Below are positions 42,228-53,692 of a stretch of DNA of 64,000 nt, piece after piece. The notes under the pieces are model-generated. The model made no database searches. It saw only the letters and a program-made list of their open reading frames with translations, and was not told the origin of the DNA. Position numbers and translations under genes: made by a program. Every line of letters begins with the position of its first letter. Position 1 is the first letter of the stretch. The stretch is taken from contig CM066037.1 in assembly GCA_033557465.1 (NCBI GenBank), forward strand, positions 204,599,156 through 204,663,155, written 5' to 3'. Source of the DNA: Ichthyophis bannanicus. Taxonomy: Eukaryota > Chordata > Amphibia > Gymnophiona > Ichthyophiidae.

Positions 42228-44346
42228 GTTCCTGTGTGGTGCAATCTACAGTTAACTTCCCCTTAGCAGAGTTATTCTTCACACTCTACACTGGTTTCTT
42301 TTCCAGTATGCTATGCTCTCGGATACTTATGTCCATGGGTTGCAGAATTCTCCCATTCTTACTACCACGAAGGGAGGTCACAACTATCCCATGATAGTTT
42401 CTGTCCCCATCTGGACGTCTTTTCCTTCAGCTACCTTACCCTATGGTAAGTCACTTTCCAACCCCCTCTCTTCCAGGGTTTCCCCTGCTTGAGTTGGTGC
42501 CATACTGAAACACTTTTTTTCTTCCAGTGTAGCCTGTTTGTCTTTCCTTCACTGCGTGCTCTGAACAACTCATCGGACAGGGACGGAGATGCCTCCGCTG
42601 CCTTGTCTGTTTTCTCTCTGTTTTCTACAGGAGAATCCCCTCTGTTGTTTTGTTCAGTTGCTGTATATGCAGGAGTTCCAGTGATTGCTTTAACGCTCAT
42701 TGCAAGCTGCTTGCAACTATCTTGCATAATACTATTCACTGCAGCTTACCTTCTTCTAGCCATATCCTTCCTCGGATGTGGCGACACGCCTGACTTCTGT
42801 CAGTTTTTTCTTGTAATTCTCCTGCACAATGCTTTCGGCAACCTTCGCAGAAGCTTTTACTCTGGGCCCTCACTACAGAGCATTTGTCTCTGAGGGTCTT
42901 TCATTTACAGCAGACAAGCTTTTCTGCGTGCAGGTCCACGGAGTTCCCAATCTGACCGGAATATGCTCCTGTTCCTTACAGCTTGGCATTATGTTTTCTA
43001 CTCCACTTGGACAACGCATACTCCTTTATCGTACATGATACCCCTGAACCCCTTGGCTGGGTCACTCTGGTATCTTCGTCTATGCGTTCTTCTTGTCCTT
43101 TGGACGTCTCAGAGTCCTAAAGTACTGCTGACGTACTTTTGCCAGACTGCTGTTCTCCTCTGTTTTTCACGCAACCATGCTGGTTCTTCCACTGATCTAC
43201 ATTCCTGCTCCACAGAAACCAATTCTATATATTTCTTCAGGTGGGTTTCGCCCCCTATTATTGGGTGAATTTTTTCCCATCACATTCCCCATGTGAATGT
43301 TTTTTTTCTGTGGCCCGGTTGCAGGCATGTATTCTGTAAAAATTATTTTTATGTATGAGGGCATACATGTTTTGTTCCCTGGGTGGGCACCAGCCATCCC
43401 ACCTCTATCTATACATATATCTATCTACATGTCCATATGTAGATATATGTGTAAAAAAACAAACAAAAAAAAAAAAACTACTCGTCTATATATATATATT
43501 CTCATAGATATAGATATGCATGTCTCCAGATATATATATATGCATATTGGCATACGCATATTGGGAGATGTCCATAGCACCTGACTGTCGGTGCTTAGGT
43601 TTTTATTTTCTTCTGGGGTCCGAACAGTCAACTTGCCTATTATCATGCGTCTCAGCGACTGGGACGGGTGGTACTAACCATTGCTGCTGTGACGTCAACA
43701 GCTTCTATTTTTGTTATACATCTCCCTATCTGTGCAGTCTCAAACTTCTATGTCTTCCTATCGCTTAACAGTTAGGAAGGGCAGTGTACATCTTCAGTGT
43801 TCCTGAGTACTCTTCTGTTCTCCTTGGGAATAGGGGTTTCGTTTTTACATACCCTCTCTTCCCATCCGGACTGGGCTATTTTTCCAGATCGGTCAGTCTT
43901 CTTCTTTTAGTCCTCAATGTTTATGACTCTGTACCTAAATGAGTTCTCAGCTTTTCCCATAAAGCTTTTCATTGGAGACCTGCCGATCTTCTCCTGCCCC
44001 GGTTGACACTTGGGTCACCTGCCCATTCCAGATTGGAACTTCTTCCTCACTGTTGTGGAGTCACCTTGAAGATTCCTCTACTGCATCTACAGTCTACTTC
44101 CTACAATCCCGTAGGTAAGCTCTATATTGTGCTATTTCATTAAATATTTTGATGATGCTTGACATATCTTCTAAAGACTTTTTTCCCTGTAGTCTTTAGA
44201 TTCGCTGTTCCTCTGCAGCTCTGCTCTATTCAACTCCTACCCTCCATCCCCCAGGGGATGCCGGAGATCCAGGTTGGGAAATGCCGTCCTGTTCCAGGGA
44301 TGCGCATTTTATGGGATCTCCCCTGGCACCCACAGCTAGGGAGTCC
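42228..44346 (+). other. D2 eroded pol region, noncoding
   Basis: No RT, RNase H or recombinase motif can be read over 2.1 kb. Islands of similarity to pol survive: GCAGAAGCTTTTACTCTGGG with CAGAGCAT near 42850 corresponds to the D3 RNase H coding region near 49858. It also resembles the noncoding part of D1 (52035-54630), for example AGGTCACAACTATCC near 42373 versus AGGTGTAACAACTATC near 52232. An (AT)-rich satellite occupies about 43420-43570. Confidence 0.65.
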
Positions 44347-44705
44347 CCATATGTGAAGACTCATTCCTGCTTGTTCCTGGAGATAGCACAGTTACTTACC
44401 TGTAACAGGTGATCTCCAGAACAGCAGGAATTAGTCTTCACAACCCACCCGCCTCCCCTAGAAGTTGTATCTATCTATTTCCTTTCCTCTTTCTCTCCTT
44501 CTGTCTCAGCTATGAAACTCAACTGGGGAGAGGCAGTGGGAAAGGCGGGAAGTCACCGCGCAGGCGCGAGGGATGCTCCCAAAAGCTTTCTGTTTGGATG
44601 CTGGGGAGCATTTCTGTGCGGGCTCCGTCGGCGCCGATGTACCCATATGTGAAGACTAATTCCTGCTGTTCCGGAGATCACCTGTTACAGGTAAGTAACT
44701 GTGCT
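44347..44705 (+). repeat. D2 ICR (44347-44445) and right ITR (about 44515-44705)
   Basis: The ICR holds CATATGTGAAGACTCATTCC and TTACTTACCTGTAACAGG. The right ITR carries the GGCGCC variant and ends CCTGTTACAGGTAAGTAACT. The end carries CAGGTAAGT (44688-44696). Confidence 0.88.
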
Positions 44706-45390
44706 AGCATCGCTGTCGGTACCTTCCATGCTTGTTTCAACAGGCTCGCTTCCCTCGGTACCGAGTTTGGAATCGATCCCTAGCATGGATGATACGCTAC
44801 CGACTGCTTGTGGTCCCGACCTCCTGCGGTACCGGCAACCATCCTGTAAGGACAGTCCGATGCTCCACCCTTAGGGTCTTCTATTCCAATGAATTTGAAT
44901 AGATTCCTGGATGTCAATGCTAGTTCTTCAACAGATCTAGCCTGTACTCCTCTTTCTAGAGGACTTCCCTCTGGGGATTTTTCTTTTCAAGCATTCCTGC
45001 TTGATATGGCAAAGTCACTTGCCTTTCTATAGCCTGGTCAAGATCCTGCACCAGGGAATACAGAATCTCTCTATATTCCCTGGAGTCCAAAGGACATCAT
45101 GCTTCCTTTGCATCAAACCTTGCAGGATCTGCTCTTTCGAATGTGGGAAACTCCTTTAACGGTATCCCCACCTTCTAGGGCAACTGATCTTCTATACAAG
45201 GTGCCCCCTTCTCCAGGTTTTCAAAAGACTCAACTTCCTCATCATTCCATTGTTGTAGAATCAGCAATGAGGCGTGTTAAGAGTACTAAAAAGCACTCTT
45301 CTTATCCGCTAGGTCGTGAGTCTAAGACTTTGGATGCCTTTGGACGCCAAACCTTCCAGGCATCCATGCTTTCAGCAAGAATTCTCTCAT
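44706..45390 (+). pseudogene. D1 gag, middle part
   Basis: The linker (GGTACC-rich) resumes and is followed by the conserved helical region: L-H-Q-T-L-Q-D-L-L-F-R-M-W-E near 45105, Y-K-V-P-P-S-P-G-F-Q near 45195, V-V-E-S-A-M-R-R-V near 45255 and T-L-D-A-F-G-R-Q-T-F near 45328. A TAG at 45031-45033 and a frame change upstream break it. An L2 tail interrupts at 45391. Confidence 0.75.
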
Positions 45391-45823
45391 GTTTATTTAT
45401 TTATTTATTTATTTAATGGTATTTATATACCGCCTTATCATTCAATCAAAGTGGTTTCCACGGAAAACAATCAAGGGGGCAAATGCTTTCATGCAGTGTA
45501 CAGAGTGGTGTGTGTGTGTTGGCGGGGATGTGATTAGATTTGTTTTATCTACATAGTGCGCTATTATACATCATGAGCTATTATACGGTCTTATATACAG
45601 TCTTGGGGTGGTGGTGGGGGGGTTGATGATCTGACTTGTATGCTGGTTCAGGGGGTATGTCCATAGTAATCGATGAACAGGGTGGTCTTCAGCTGTTTTC
45701 GGAAGTCCTTGATTTCTGTGGTTAGTCTCAAATCATCTGGGAGGGAGTTCCATATGGAAGGAGCAGCCAGGGAGATTGCTGGTTGTGTGGTATCTTTGCG
45801 GGTCTTGGTGAAGTCTTTTGGGG
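45391..45823 (-). mobile_element. L2 3' fragment inserted in D1 gag
   Basis: The left edge is the complement of an L2 tail (GTTTATTTATTTATTTATTT, ATATACCGCCTTATCATTCA). Minus-strand ORF2 C-terminus similarity lies at 45690-45820 (ends like W-N-S-L-P-D-D-L-R-L; D-F-R-K-Q-L-K-T). It is a strongly 5'-truncated copy of about 430 bp. Confidence 0.78.
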
Positions 45824-46241
45824 TGTTCTATATGGGATTATCTCTTGAAGAAGTCACAAAGAAATTAGTACTTTTGACCCCTTTTCTTCAAGAGCCCAAA
45901 AGAGCAGACTATTCCTTATTGGTTAGTCATGCTCAAAATATCTCTAGGTTCCTTACTCGTGCTTCCCTAGACTCCCTTGAGTCTGTTAGCAGAACTTCTG
46001 CTGTAGCTATAGGGGCACGACGTAAAGCCTGGCTCCAAGTTTCAGACTTGGACAAATGGGTACAAGAAAGACTGGGAAATGCTCCTTGCACTGGAGAAAA
46101 TCTCCTTAACAAGGAGTCTTTACTCCAAGCTGCTCAGTTAACCACTGATATTGCTGTTTTCAGAGTCTTGTCTACGCCTTCCTCTTTCCCAGTTGGTAGG
46201 AAATTTCCTAACAAACTTTGTTCTCCCAAGGGGAAAAAGTT
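45824..46241 (+). pseudogene. D1 gag, C-terminal part
   Basis: Y-M-G-L-S-L-E-E-V-T-K-K-L near 45832, F-L-T-R-A-S-L-D-S-L-E-S-V near 45950, A-I-G-A-R-R-K-A-W-L-Q near 46005 and P-C-T-G-E-N-L-L-N-K near 46085 match D3 gag. This stretch has no stop. D3 inserts at 46242. A short basic/Gln-rich tail with a stop follows at 51922-52034. Confidence 0.8.
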
Positions 46242-46404
46242 ATCTCCAGGAACAAGCAGGAATGAGTCTTCACATATGGGTATCGTCGGTACCGACGGAG
46301 CCTGCGCGGGAACGCTCCCCAGCGTCCAGAAAGAAAGCTTTTGGGAGCATCCCACAGCGCCTGCGCGCTGCCTTCCCGCCTCTCCTAACCGCCTCTCTCC
46401 AGTT
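46242..46404 (+). repeat. D3 left ITR
   Basis: It begins ATCTCCAGGAACAAGCAGGA and contains the perfect 14-bp palindrome CGTCGGTACCGACG (46284-46297) and CTTTTGGGAGCATCCCACAG. It is inverted at about 51735-51921. Confidence 0.9.
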
Positions 46405-46622
46405 CTTCTTTTCCGCGGAGCCAGCAGGTCATGTTCCTGTCATCGCTGAAGAAGTTCTTTATTTTTCTTTATTTCTTTGGTCGCGCGTCTGCCTTCTTCG
46501 ACGTCGGACCGGTACAGCCGGTCTTTTCTTCTTTCTTCTTTAAAAAAGAAAAAAAAACCTACCGTTTCCCACTTCTGTGCAATTTTTTCCTTTTGGGCCT
46601 TAGGCCTAGAAGAATTTTCCTC

Positions 46623-48486
46623 ATGGAAAAGCCCGCTTCCGGGTTTAAAAAGTGCATGAAGTGCAGCGGTACTCTTTCTATCACCGACACCCATGACTGG
46701 TGTCTAAAATGTTTGGGTCCTGACCACTCCATCACCGATTGTGAGTCCTGTTCCATGATGTCTAAAAGAGGTTGACAGAATCGAGCGGCAAAGCTCAGTA
46801 CCCTGTTTCCGTCTGATGCAGCTTCGGTGGCATCGACATCTTCCAGGGCTTCTTCCTCCCATGGATCTCAGGTAACCAAACATAAGTCCAGCCGGTCCTC
46901 GAAGGGTAGATCTCCCTCTGAGTATCGAGATGCCTCCGGGCTTGCTCTTGAGGATCCTGCACCGGCAAAATTACCCCGGCGGGAAGCTCCGGCTTCCAAA
47001 GCTTCATCTATAGGGTCACAGGTTGACATCGATGGCGTGGCCTCGACCGATCACCTGTTGCCATGTTCTGGGGTACCGGTGGTTTCCACTGGTACCGACA
47101 TCCAGACATTGGTTGCGTCGATGGATCAGAATATTCTGACCATGCAGCATGCCATCATGGCATTCATACAAGCTGCGACACCTCCGGTACCGCAACAAAC
47201 TCTGTTGTCGGTACCGGTTCTGGCACCGTCTCCGATATCGGTTCCGGTGCCGGTACCGATTGCATCGACATCGGTTTGTGTCGACTGCAGCGGTACCTTG
47301 TCCTGTGATGCCCATCGGTACCGAATCTGTACCGATCACTCCCGATGTCGATACCACTCGGTACGCGTATCGGGCTCTGCAAGAGCATCCAGACAGGCGA
47401 TACTTCGATTCCTCCGAAGACTCTGATGAATCAGAGGCTTCTGTCGAAGCATCGGTACTCCTTCCTCAGGAGCCCTCTTCTCCAAAAAGAAGAATGTCTC
47501 CTCCAGAAGACTTGTCTTTTCAAGACTTCATTAGGGAAGTGGCCAGGGGCCTCTCTATTTCAGTGGCCCCTGAACCAGAGCCTAGAGCCAAGAAATTAGA
47601 TATTTTACAATATCCTAAGGCTCCTAAAGAGGCAGCTACTTTACCAATTCATGAGATCCTTTATGATCACATGTTGGGCATATGGGAGACACCTCTTACT
47701 ACTTCCCCTCATTCTCGCAGGTTGGATACCATGTACCGTGTTCCTCCTTGTCCTGGCTTTCATAAGACTCAGCTTCCTCACCACTCTATTGTGGTGGAGT
47801 CTGCTATGAAAAAGATAGAGTGCGCAAAAAGACACTCATCTAATCCTCCAGGAAGAGAATGCAGAACCTTGGATGCTTTTGGCAGGAGAATTTTCCAGGC
47901 CAATATGCTTACTGCCAGAATCAACGCCTATAGTCTCTATATGGGGATGTTTCTAAAGGAAGTTACAGATAATCTGCTAACTTTATCTCCTTTTATCTCA
48001 GAAGATAAAAGGGAGGAGTTTCTCACCTGGCTTAAACGTGCCCAGGATATTTCCAAATTTTCTAACCGTGCAGCCTTTGACTCTTTTGAGTGTGCCAGCA
48101 GAGCCTCGGCTATTGCCATAGGTGCACGCAGACTTGCTTGGTTACAAGCTTCTGATTTGGAACCCTGGGTCCAGGATGGATTAGGAAATCTTCCTTGTAC
48201 AGGTGAAAACCTTTTTGGCAAGGATTGGCAAGCAAAGGCCACTCAGATGTATGCTGAAAATTCTGCCTTCGATAGACTTTCAAAGTCTACTTCTGCTCCT
48301 GCTAGAAAAAGGTTATTCAAAAAGGCTTTCTTTCCCAAAAAAAGGAAATATTATCCTGGTTATGGTCACCAGGCATCTTCTGCAGGTCGTTTTGCTGCAA
48401 AGCGTCAGCAACAACCTAAACAAGCCAAGCCTAAGTCTGCAAGAACTGCTACGGCCCAACAGTCTCAGCCTCCTCAGGGCCTTTGA
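46623..48486 (+). pseudogene. D3 gag, one stop and one frameshift
   Basis: ATG 46623 opens M-E-K-P-A-S-G-F-K-K-C-M-K-C-S-G, and the Cys/His cluster ends C-L-K-C-L-G-P-D-H-S. A TGA at 46773-46775 interrupts (related copies have Arg or Leu; CGA-to-TGA fits). The Val/Pro/Thr-rich GGTACC-coded linker follows. The frame shifts near 47260-47300, and the conserved region is open to 48486: S-F-Q-D-F-I-R-E-V-A-R-G-L near 47516, I-L-Q-Y-P-K-A-P-K-E near 47605, V-V-E-S-A-M-K-K near 47794, T-L-D-A-F-G-R-R near 47868 and A-I-A-I-G-A-R-R near 48110. The C-terminus is basic and Gln-rich, suited to nucleic-acid binding. Confidence 0.85.
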
Positions 48487-49739
48487 CTTACAACTAGAGA
48501 ACTTAGCCTTTCTGGCTCTAGAAGAACCAGAGCCTCTCACCATTCCAGGAAGGTTAGCTCATTTTGCTACCAGATGGGAACAAATCACAGCAGAGCAATG
48601 GACCCTCTCCATCATAAGGGAGGGGTACAAGCTTCATTTCTTAAACCTTCCTCCTCACACCATGGTGAGACAGTTCAATTCTCCAACATCTCTCCTCGAC
48701 CTTCTGGGTCAGGAGATTGCTACCCTTCTTGCCCAAAGGGCAATAGAAGAAGTACCCCTTCTTCAACAGGGTTCAGGGTTCTACTCCCCCTATTTTCTTA
48801 TCCCAAAGAAAACAGGGGGCTACAGACCCATATTAGATCTCAGAGAATTGAACAAGTTTCTATGCAAGGAGAAATTCAAGATGATTTCTCTCGGTGCTCT
48901 CCTTCCATACCTTCAGAGTCAGGATTGGCTTTGTTCTCTAGATCTCAAGGATGCGTACACTCCATCCAACACTCAGAAGGTTCCTTTGGTTCCTTTATCA
49001 GGGAAAGCACTACCAATACAGAGTGCTTCCTTTCGGTCTGGCCTCTGCTCCAAGAGTGTTCACAAAATGCATGGCAGTAGTAGCTGCATTTCTACGCACT
49101 CTAGGAATATTTGTATTCCCACATCTGGACGACTGGCTCATCCGAGCTCCATACTAGTCAGAGGCCCAGGCTTCCCTAGCCTGCACAAGGCGTGTTCTTC
49201 AGTATCTGGGACTTGTAATAAACATCCCAAAATCACAACTCACCCCTACTCAGTCATTGGAGTTCATAGGGGCCTTGCTGGATACCCCAACTGCAATGGC
49301 CTATCTTCCCCAGGCCCGTTGCCTACGCTTAGTGCAGTTAGCCTCTCAAATTCAGTTAAAGTCCCATTTAACTGCTCGAGAGATGTTACAACTGTTAGGC
49401 CACATGGCATCCACCGTGCATGTGGTTCCTTACACTCGCCTTCACATGAGGGCAGCTCAGTGGACTCTGTCCACCCAATGGACCCAGGCATCAGGTTGCC
49501 TGTCAGACAAAATAGCAACCTCCAGTCTCCTCTTTTGGTCCCTCCAGTGGTGGAAGTCCACTCAAAATCTGCTGCTGGGGACCCCTTTCAACAGTTACTA
49601 TCCCAAGCAACCCTTACAACAGATGCCTCCCCAAAGGGTTGGGGAGCTCATCTACAAGATCTCTCCACCTAGGGCATCTGGTCTCCACAGGAGACAAATG
49701 TACATATCAACCTCTTTGAGCTCAGAGCAATTCTTCTAG
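48482..49739 (+). pseudogene. D3 reverse transcriptase, broken
   Basis: RT starts right after gag in another frame: E-Q-W-T-L-S-I-I-R-E-G-Y near 48593, P-Y-F-L-I-P-K-K-T-G-G-Y-R-P-I-L-D near 48787 and S-L-D-L-K-D-A-Y-T near 48935. A frame change near 48960 moves to Y-R-V-L-P-F-G-L-A-S-A-P-R-V-F-T-K near 49018 and H-L-D-D-W-L-I near 49122. A TAG at 49155-49157 follows, and L-E-F-I-G-A-L-L-D continues from 49257 in the same frame. Two lesions make it inactive although all catalytic blocks are present. Confidence 0.85.
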
Positions 49740-50242
49740 CTCTCATAGTCTTCCACACCCTGCTCAGCCACAAGACAGTCCTCATCCATACGGACAACCA
49801 AGTAGCCATGTTCTACGTGAACAAGCAGGACGAGACTGGCTCTCTGTCGCTTTGCAACGAAGCTTTGAGATTGTGGGCCTTTGCCAGAGAGCATCAAATT
49901 CATCTCATGGCTGTGTATCTTCCAGGGGTTCAAAACTCTTGGGCAGACAGACTCAGTCGAGTAATGCTTCCACACGAATGGTCCCTCCATGGGGACCAGA
50001 TAGCCAGGATCTTTCGAATTTGGGGAACCCCGGACATAGACCTCTTTGCAAGTCCGTGGAATGCCAAACTTCCCCGGTTCTGTTCCAGGATTCCGTGTCA
50101 GGGAGTTCAGGCCAGGGATGCCTTCCTCCTCCACTGGGGGCAAGACTTCCTTTCTGCCTTTCCACCCATTCCCCTAATTTCCAAAACACTGTTCAAGCTT
50201 CAGAGAGACAAGGGGTCTATGATCCTCATAGCTCCACGTTAG
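49700..50242 (+). pseudogene. D3 RNase H and methylase-like region
   Basis: RNase H lies in a frame different from RT: F-E-L-R-A-I-L-L-A-L near 49715, H-T-D-N-Q-V-A-M-F-Y-V-N-K-Q near 49787 and S-W-A-D-R-L-S-R near 49937. Methylase-like part: D-I-D-L-F-A-S-P-W-N-A-K-L near 50033, F-P-P-I-P-L-I near 50162 and M-I-L-I-A-P-R to a stop at 50240-50242. It overlaps the recombinase frame that opens at 49852. Confidence 0.8.
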
Positions 50243-51435
50243 CCACGCCAAGTGTGGTACCCTCTACTACTTCATCTCTCTCAAGCTCCCTCCCTGGACT
50301 TGGGATCTGCTCCAGACCTCCTGTCCCAGGAGGAGGGAACGTTGTGGCACCCAAATCCCCAGTCTCTTCATCTCAGAGCCTGGTTGCTGAAGGCCTAGAC
50401 CTTCAAGATTTGCATCTTTCTCAGCAGGTGAAGGATATCCTTCATGCTTCCAGAAAGCCTTCCACTAGACATTCCTATGCTTTTAAATGGAAAAGATTTA
50501 CCATTTGGTTTGCAGAGAAGGGTCTTAACCCTCTTGCAATACCTCTGAATTCTTTACTAGAGTATTTGCTGCATTTATCCCATGCAGGCCTTAAAACGAA
50601 TTCAGTAAGAGTCCATTTGAGTGCTATTGCAGCATCCCTTAAGCCTCTCAATGGACATCCTATTTCCTCTCATTCTCTTATTGCAAGATTCATGAGAGGC
50701 CTTCTTTTAACTAAACCTCCCATTAGACCACCTCCAGTGGCATGGGATTTGAATTTGGTTCTTGGCCAGCTTATGAAGCCACCCTTTGAACCCTTAGCCA
50801 CTACCTCCTTGAAATTCCTTTCCTGGAAGGTTATTTTTCTCATTGCAGTCACCTCAGCTCGCCGTATCAGTGAGCTGCAAGCCTTGGTGGCTAATCCTCC
50901 TTATACAAGGTTCCATCATGACAAGGTAGTCCTCAGGACTAATCCACACTTTATGCCTAAAGTGGTCTCACCTTTTCATCTGAACCAGGAGGTGTATTTA
51001 CCTGTCTTTTTTCCAGGACCTCATGCATCAAGTGCAGAGAGGAATCTTCATACCCTGGATTGTAAGAGAGTAATGGCTTTTTACTTACAAAGGACACAGC
51101 AACATAGAAAGTCCTCTCAACTATTTGTTGCTTTTGATCCCTCTCATTTAGGACTTCCAGTCTCTAAGAGAACTCTGTCCTATTGGATTGCTCAGTGTAT
51201 TTCCTTCGTCTACCAGAGTAAGAACCTTTCTCTGGAGGGCCATGTCACAGCTCACAATGTGAGGGCCATGGCAGCCTCTATGGCTCATCTAAACTCTGTG
51301 TCCATCGACCAAATCTGTCGAGCGGCCACCTGGGCCTCGGTTCATACCTTTACAGCCCATTACTGCTTGGACAAGGACTCCCGCCGGGATGCCTTGTTTG
51401 GTCAGGCTGTTCTCAAACACCTGTTCCATACCTAA
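49852..51435 (+). CDS. D3 tyrosine recombinase, intact frame
   Basis: An uninterrupted 527-codon frame. Residues 1-170 overlap RNase H/methylase in another frame and may not all be translated; the recombinase proper is about 180-527. Blocks: S-R-K-P-S-T-R-H-S-Y-A-F-K-W-K-R-F core-binding region (200-216), catalytic Arg in S-A-R-R-I-S-E-L-Q (335-343), H-x-x-R (H468-N-V-R471), C-R-A-A-T-W-A-S-V-H (about 489-498) and nucleophile Y504 in T-A-H-Y-C-L-D. All expected YR catalytic residues are present, so this is the most complete recombinase in the window. It would insert the circular DNA intermediate by a single-strand exchange mechanism. The true start may be at a later Met or by translation coupling. 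Confidence 0.9.
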   Translation: MQRSFEIVGLCQRASNSSHGCVSSRGSKLLGRQTQSSNASTRMVPPWGPDSQDLSNLGNPGHRPLCKSVECQTSPVLFQDSVSGSSGQGCLPPPLGARLPFCLSTHSPNFQNTVQASERQGVYDPHSSTLATPSVVPSTTSSLSSSLPGLGICSRPPVPGGGNVVAPKSPVSSSQSLVAEGLDLQDLHLSQQVKDILHASRKPSTRHSYAFKWKRFTIWFAEKGLNPLAIPLNSLLEYLLHLSHAGLKTNSVRVHLSAIAASLKPLNGHPISSHSLIARFMRGLLLTKPPIRPPPVAWDLNLVLGQLMKPPFEPLATTSLKFLSWKVIFLIAVTSARRISELQALVANPPYTRFHHDKVVLRTNPHFMPKVVSPFHLNQEVYLPVFFPGPHASSAERNLHTLDCKRVMAFYLQRTQQHRKSSQLFVAFDPSHLGLPVSKRTLSYWIAQCISFVYQSKNLSLEGHVTAHNVRAMAASMAHLNSVSIDQICRAATWASVHTFTAHYCLDKDSRRDALFGQAVLKHLFHT

Positions 51436-51550
51436 TCAACTCCTACCCCCCATCCCTGGTTGATGCCCGAGATCCATGGGGGGAGGTAGAGCCCTTCTCA
51501 GGGACTCACAACCTTGGAGATCTCCCTGGCATCTCTAGCTGGGGAGTCCC

Positions 51551-51921
51551 CATATGTGAAGACTCATTCCTGCTTGTTCCTTGAGATAGCACAGTTACTT
51601 ACCTGTAACAGGTGATCTCTGGGAACAGAAGGGATAAGTCTTCACAACCCACCCACCCACCTCCCCTAGGAGTTGTATCTCTCTATCTATCTTTCCTTTC
51701 CTCTCTGTCTCTCTTTGTCTCAGCTTAAAACTCGAACTGGAGAGAGGCGGTTAGGAAAGGCGGGAAGGCAGCGCGCAGGCACTGTGGGATGCTCCCAAAA
51801 GCTTTCTTTCTGGACTCTGGGGAGCGTTCCCGCGCAGGCTCCGTCGGTACCGACGATACCCATATGTGAAGACTTATTCCTGCTGTTCCCAGAGATCACC
51901 TGTTACAGGTAAGTAACTGCT
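51551..51921 (+). repeat. D3 ICR (51551-51645) and right ITR (about 51735-51921)
   Basis: The ICR has CATATGTGAAGACTCATTCC (complement of the left edge) joined to TTACTTACCTGTAACAGGTG (complement of the right edge). The ITR ends CCTGTTACAGGTAAGTAACT. CAGGTAAGT is at 51906-51914. Confidence 0.9.
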
Positions 51922-52034
51922 TTATCCTTCTTCTACCCATCATACAGATGTTCCCAGACAGGGGAAACATCGAACCGGGCTAAAGAAACCACAACCTCAA
52001 CAGGTTCAGCAAACCCAGCAGTCGCAGGGTTTCT

Positions 52035-53654
52035 GATAGATTATCATTACATCTCCTGTTTGGGAGTTAGAGTTTGTAGTCTGCTTCTTTTCACTTGAAG
52101 CATCTACACTAATTTCATCCTACATTCTCATGGATCTCTTTTCATGAGACATCCTTTCTTTTTGCTCTAAGAGTTTTTCTGATGATCATGCCTATAGTTA
52201 AGAGGTTTCTCTTCCTCCTACTGGGAAAAAGAGGTGTAACAACTATCAATAAGACAGTTTTCCCTGTACTAGCATGTATCATCTTACCTTTCAGAGACTT
52301 ACTACATCGTCAGTCTCCTTCAACTCTGTCTTACCTGCCCTCTTATTACAACATTCGGTTTGTAAGAGTGGTTTTATTACACTGGTAAGCCCCTATGGTT
52401 CTCTACCTATTCCAGGAAGGGGTTTCCTTTCCAGAGTTGTCTCCCCCTTTTCACATTCTTACTTTAGGGCAGCTTTTCAGACAATAAGGAAGTCTTACCA
52501 CTCCTGCTTATGTCTGTTGTTTCTTTTTCCAATTAAAAAAAAACAGAAAAAGAGTTTTTTTTCCGTTGCCCTGGTAATTGCTGCAAATGCAGCAGTTCCT
52601 AGTGGTTAAACCACTGGTTCTGTTCACCACACAACCAGGGTTTGTCCTCCCCTAGCAATCCTTCCGGCCTGGGTAGTAAACCCAAAACAGGTTATCAACC
52701 TTTTTTGGAAACCCTATTATCACAGGCTTGTTGGTTTGACTTCTATTCTTCGCCATCTCCAATTCCCTTGTTTTTGGCAGAATAGTTTGTTACCTACTGG
52801 CTTTAAGCAGCCAGTTTTTTCTTCTAACTAACCTTCAACATGCTCTCTGCAACTCTACAGAGTAGCTTTGCACTATGGGCCCTTGCTAGAGAGCATTGGT
52901 ATCTTGTCTAGCTGATAATCCCAGATGGTTAGGAGGGGTTCACCCAGTTATGCTCCCATGACTGGTAGGTGTTCCCTCCCCTTACCATCTCATCTAAAAT
53001 CTCTTTTCGAAACAAAAGGCACAGGCCTTACATCACGTGAAAACCTAAAGAATGGCCAATTCCCTGGCTTGGTCCACATCTTCTTGGACTTTTCACCAGG
53101 GATAGATTTCTTTTCGTTGCAGCTCGTCCTTATATGCTTCCTTCCCAATACGTCAGGGTACGCTCATATTCAACTGAAGGACGCATGATACCCATCTTGC
53201 CCTCATAGGCGGGTCAATATGGTATCTTATTCCATTGGCGTCCTCTATCCATTTACCATTGTGGAGTTCTAGAGAGATCTGGACTTGCTGCCTGCAGACT
53301 GAAGTTGTCCTCTGCATTTTTCACGTAGGCCATCCTGGTTATTCAAGAGCTCGAATTCTTAAAGGAATCTAGACTCCTCCTTGTCAGGGAGACCATTCCT
53401 CTGACTCTGTCAATCATAACCAGGGAAAGAAGATTCTCTATGCATCTATTCAAGCAGGTATCACCCTTCTTGCTATTAGATGAATCTTTCTCTCTCCCCA
53501 TATTCCTATGGGGATCTAGTTATATAGCCATGTCTCCATCTACATACGTGGAAACATGTGTCTATATGTCTACATATTTATATATATATATATATATATA
53601 TGTATCTATGTATCTTCTGCCCATGTATATCTCTGTATATACATATATTAATAA

Positions 53655-53692
<38 letters not shown>

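Larger units (their letters stand above)
39338..44705 (+). mobile_element. DIRS copy D2 (about 5.37 kb), inserted in D1 gag
   Basis: Left ITR ATCTCCAGGAACAAGCAGGA ... GTCGGCGCCGATGGAGC and right end ... GCTCCGTCGGCGCCGATGTA share the GGCGCC variant absent from D1 and D3. The D1 gag frame is interrupted cleanly (...CCGCATT | AGCATCGC...). D2 keeps gag but, like D1, has an eroded, noncoding pol region, so it appears non-autonomous. Confidence 0.88.
46242..51921 (+). mobile_element. DIRS copy D3, structurally complete (5.68 kb)
   Basis: The best representative of this subfamily. It has a left ITR, gag, RT, RNase H, methylase-like segment, an intact recombinase, ICR and right ITR. The two ITRs share GTCCAGAAAGAAAGCTTTTG-type variants (right: GAGTCCAGAAAGAAAGC), not present in D1 or D2. 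It is inserted in the D1 gag tail with no target duplication. Frameshifts in gag and RT imply it is not autonomous now. Confidence 0.92.

Noticed and set aside
42489..42893. Hydrophobic open frame suggesting a membrane protein
   Set aside because: It lies in the eroded pol of D2, and the T-rich base composition alone gives Phe/Leu/Ser-rich peptides.
43420..53690. (TA)n tracts as a possible origin or CRISPR-like repeat
   Set aside because: They are simple microsatellites without spacers or defined unit borders.
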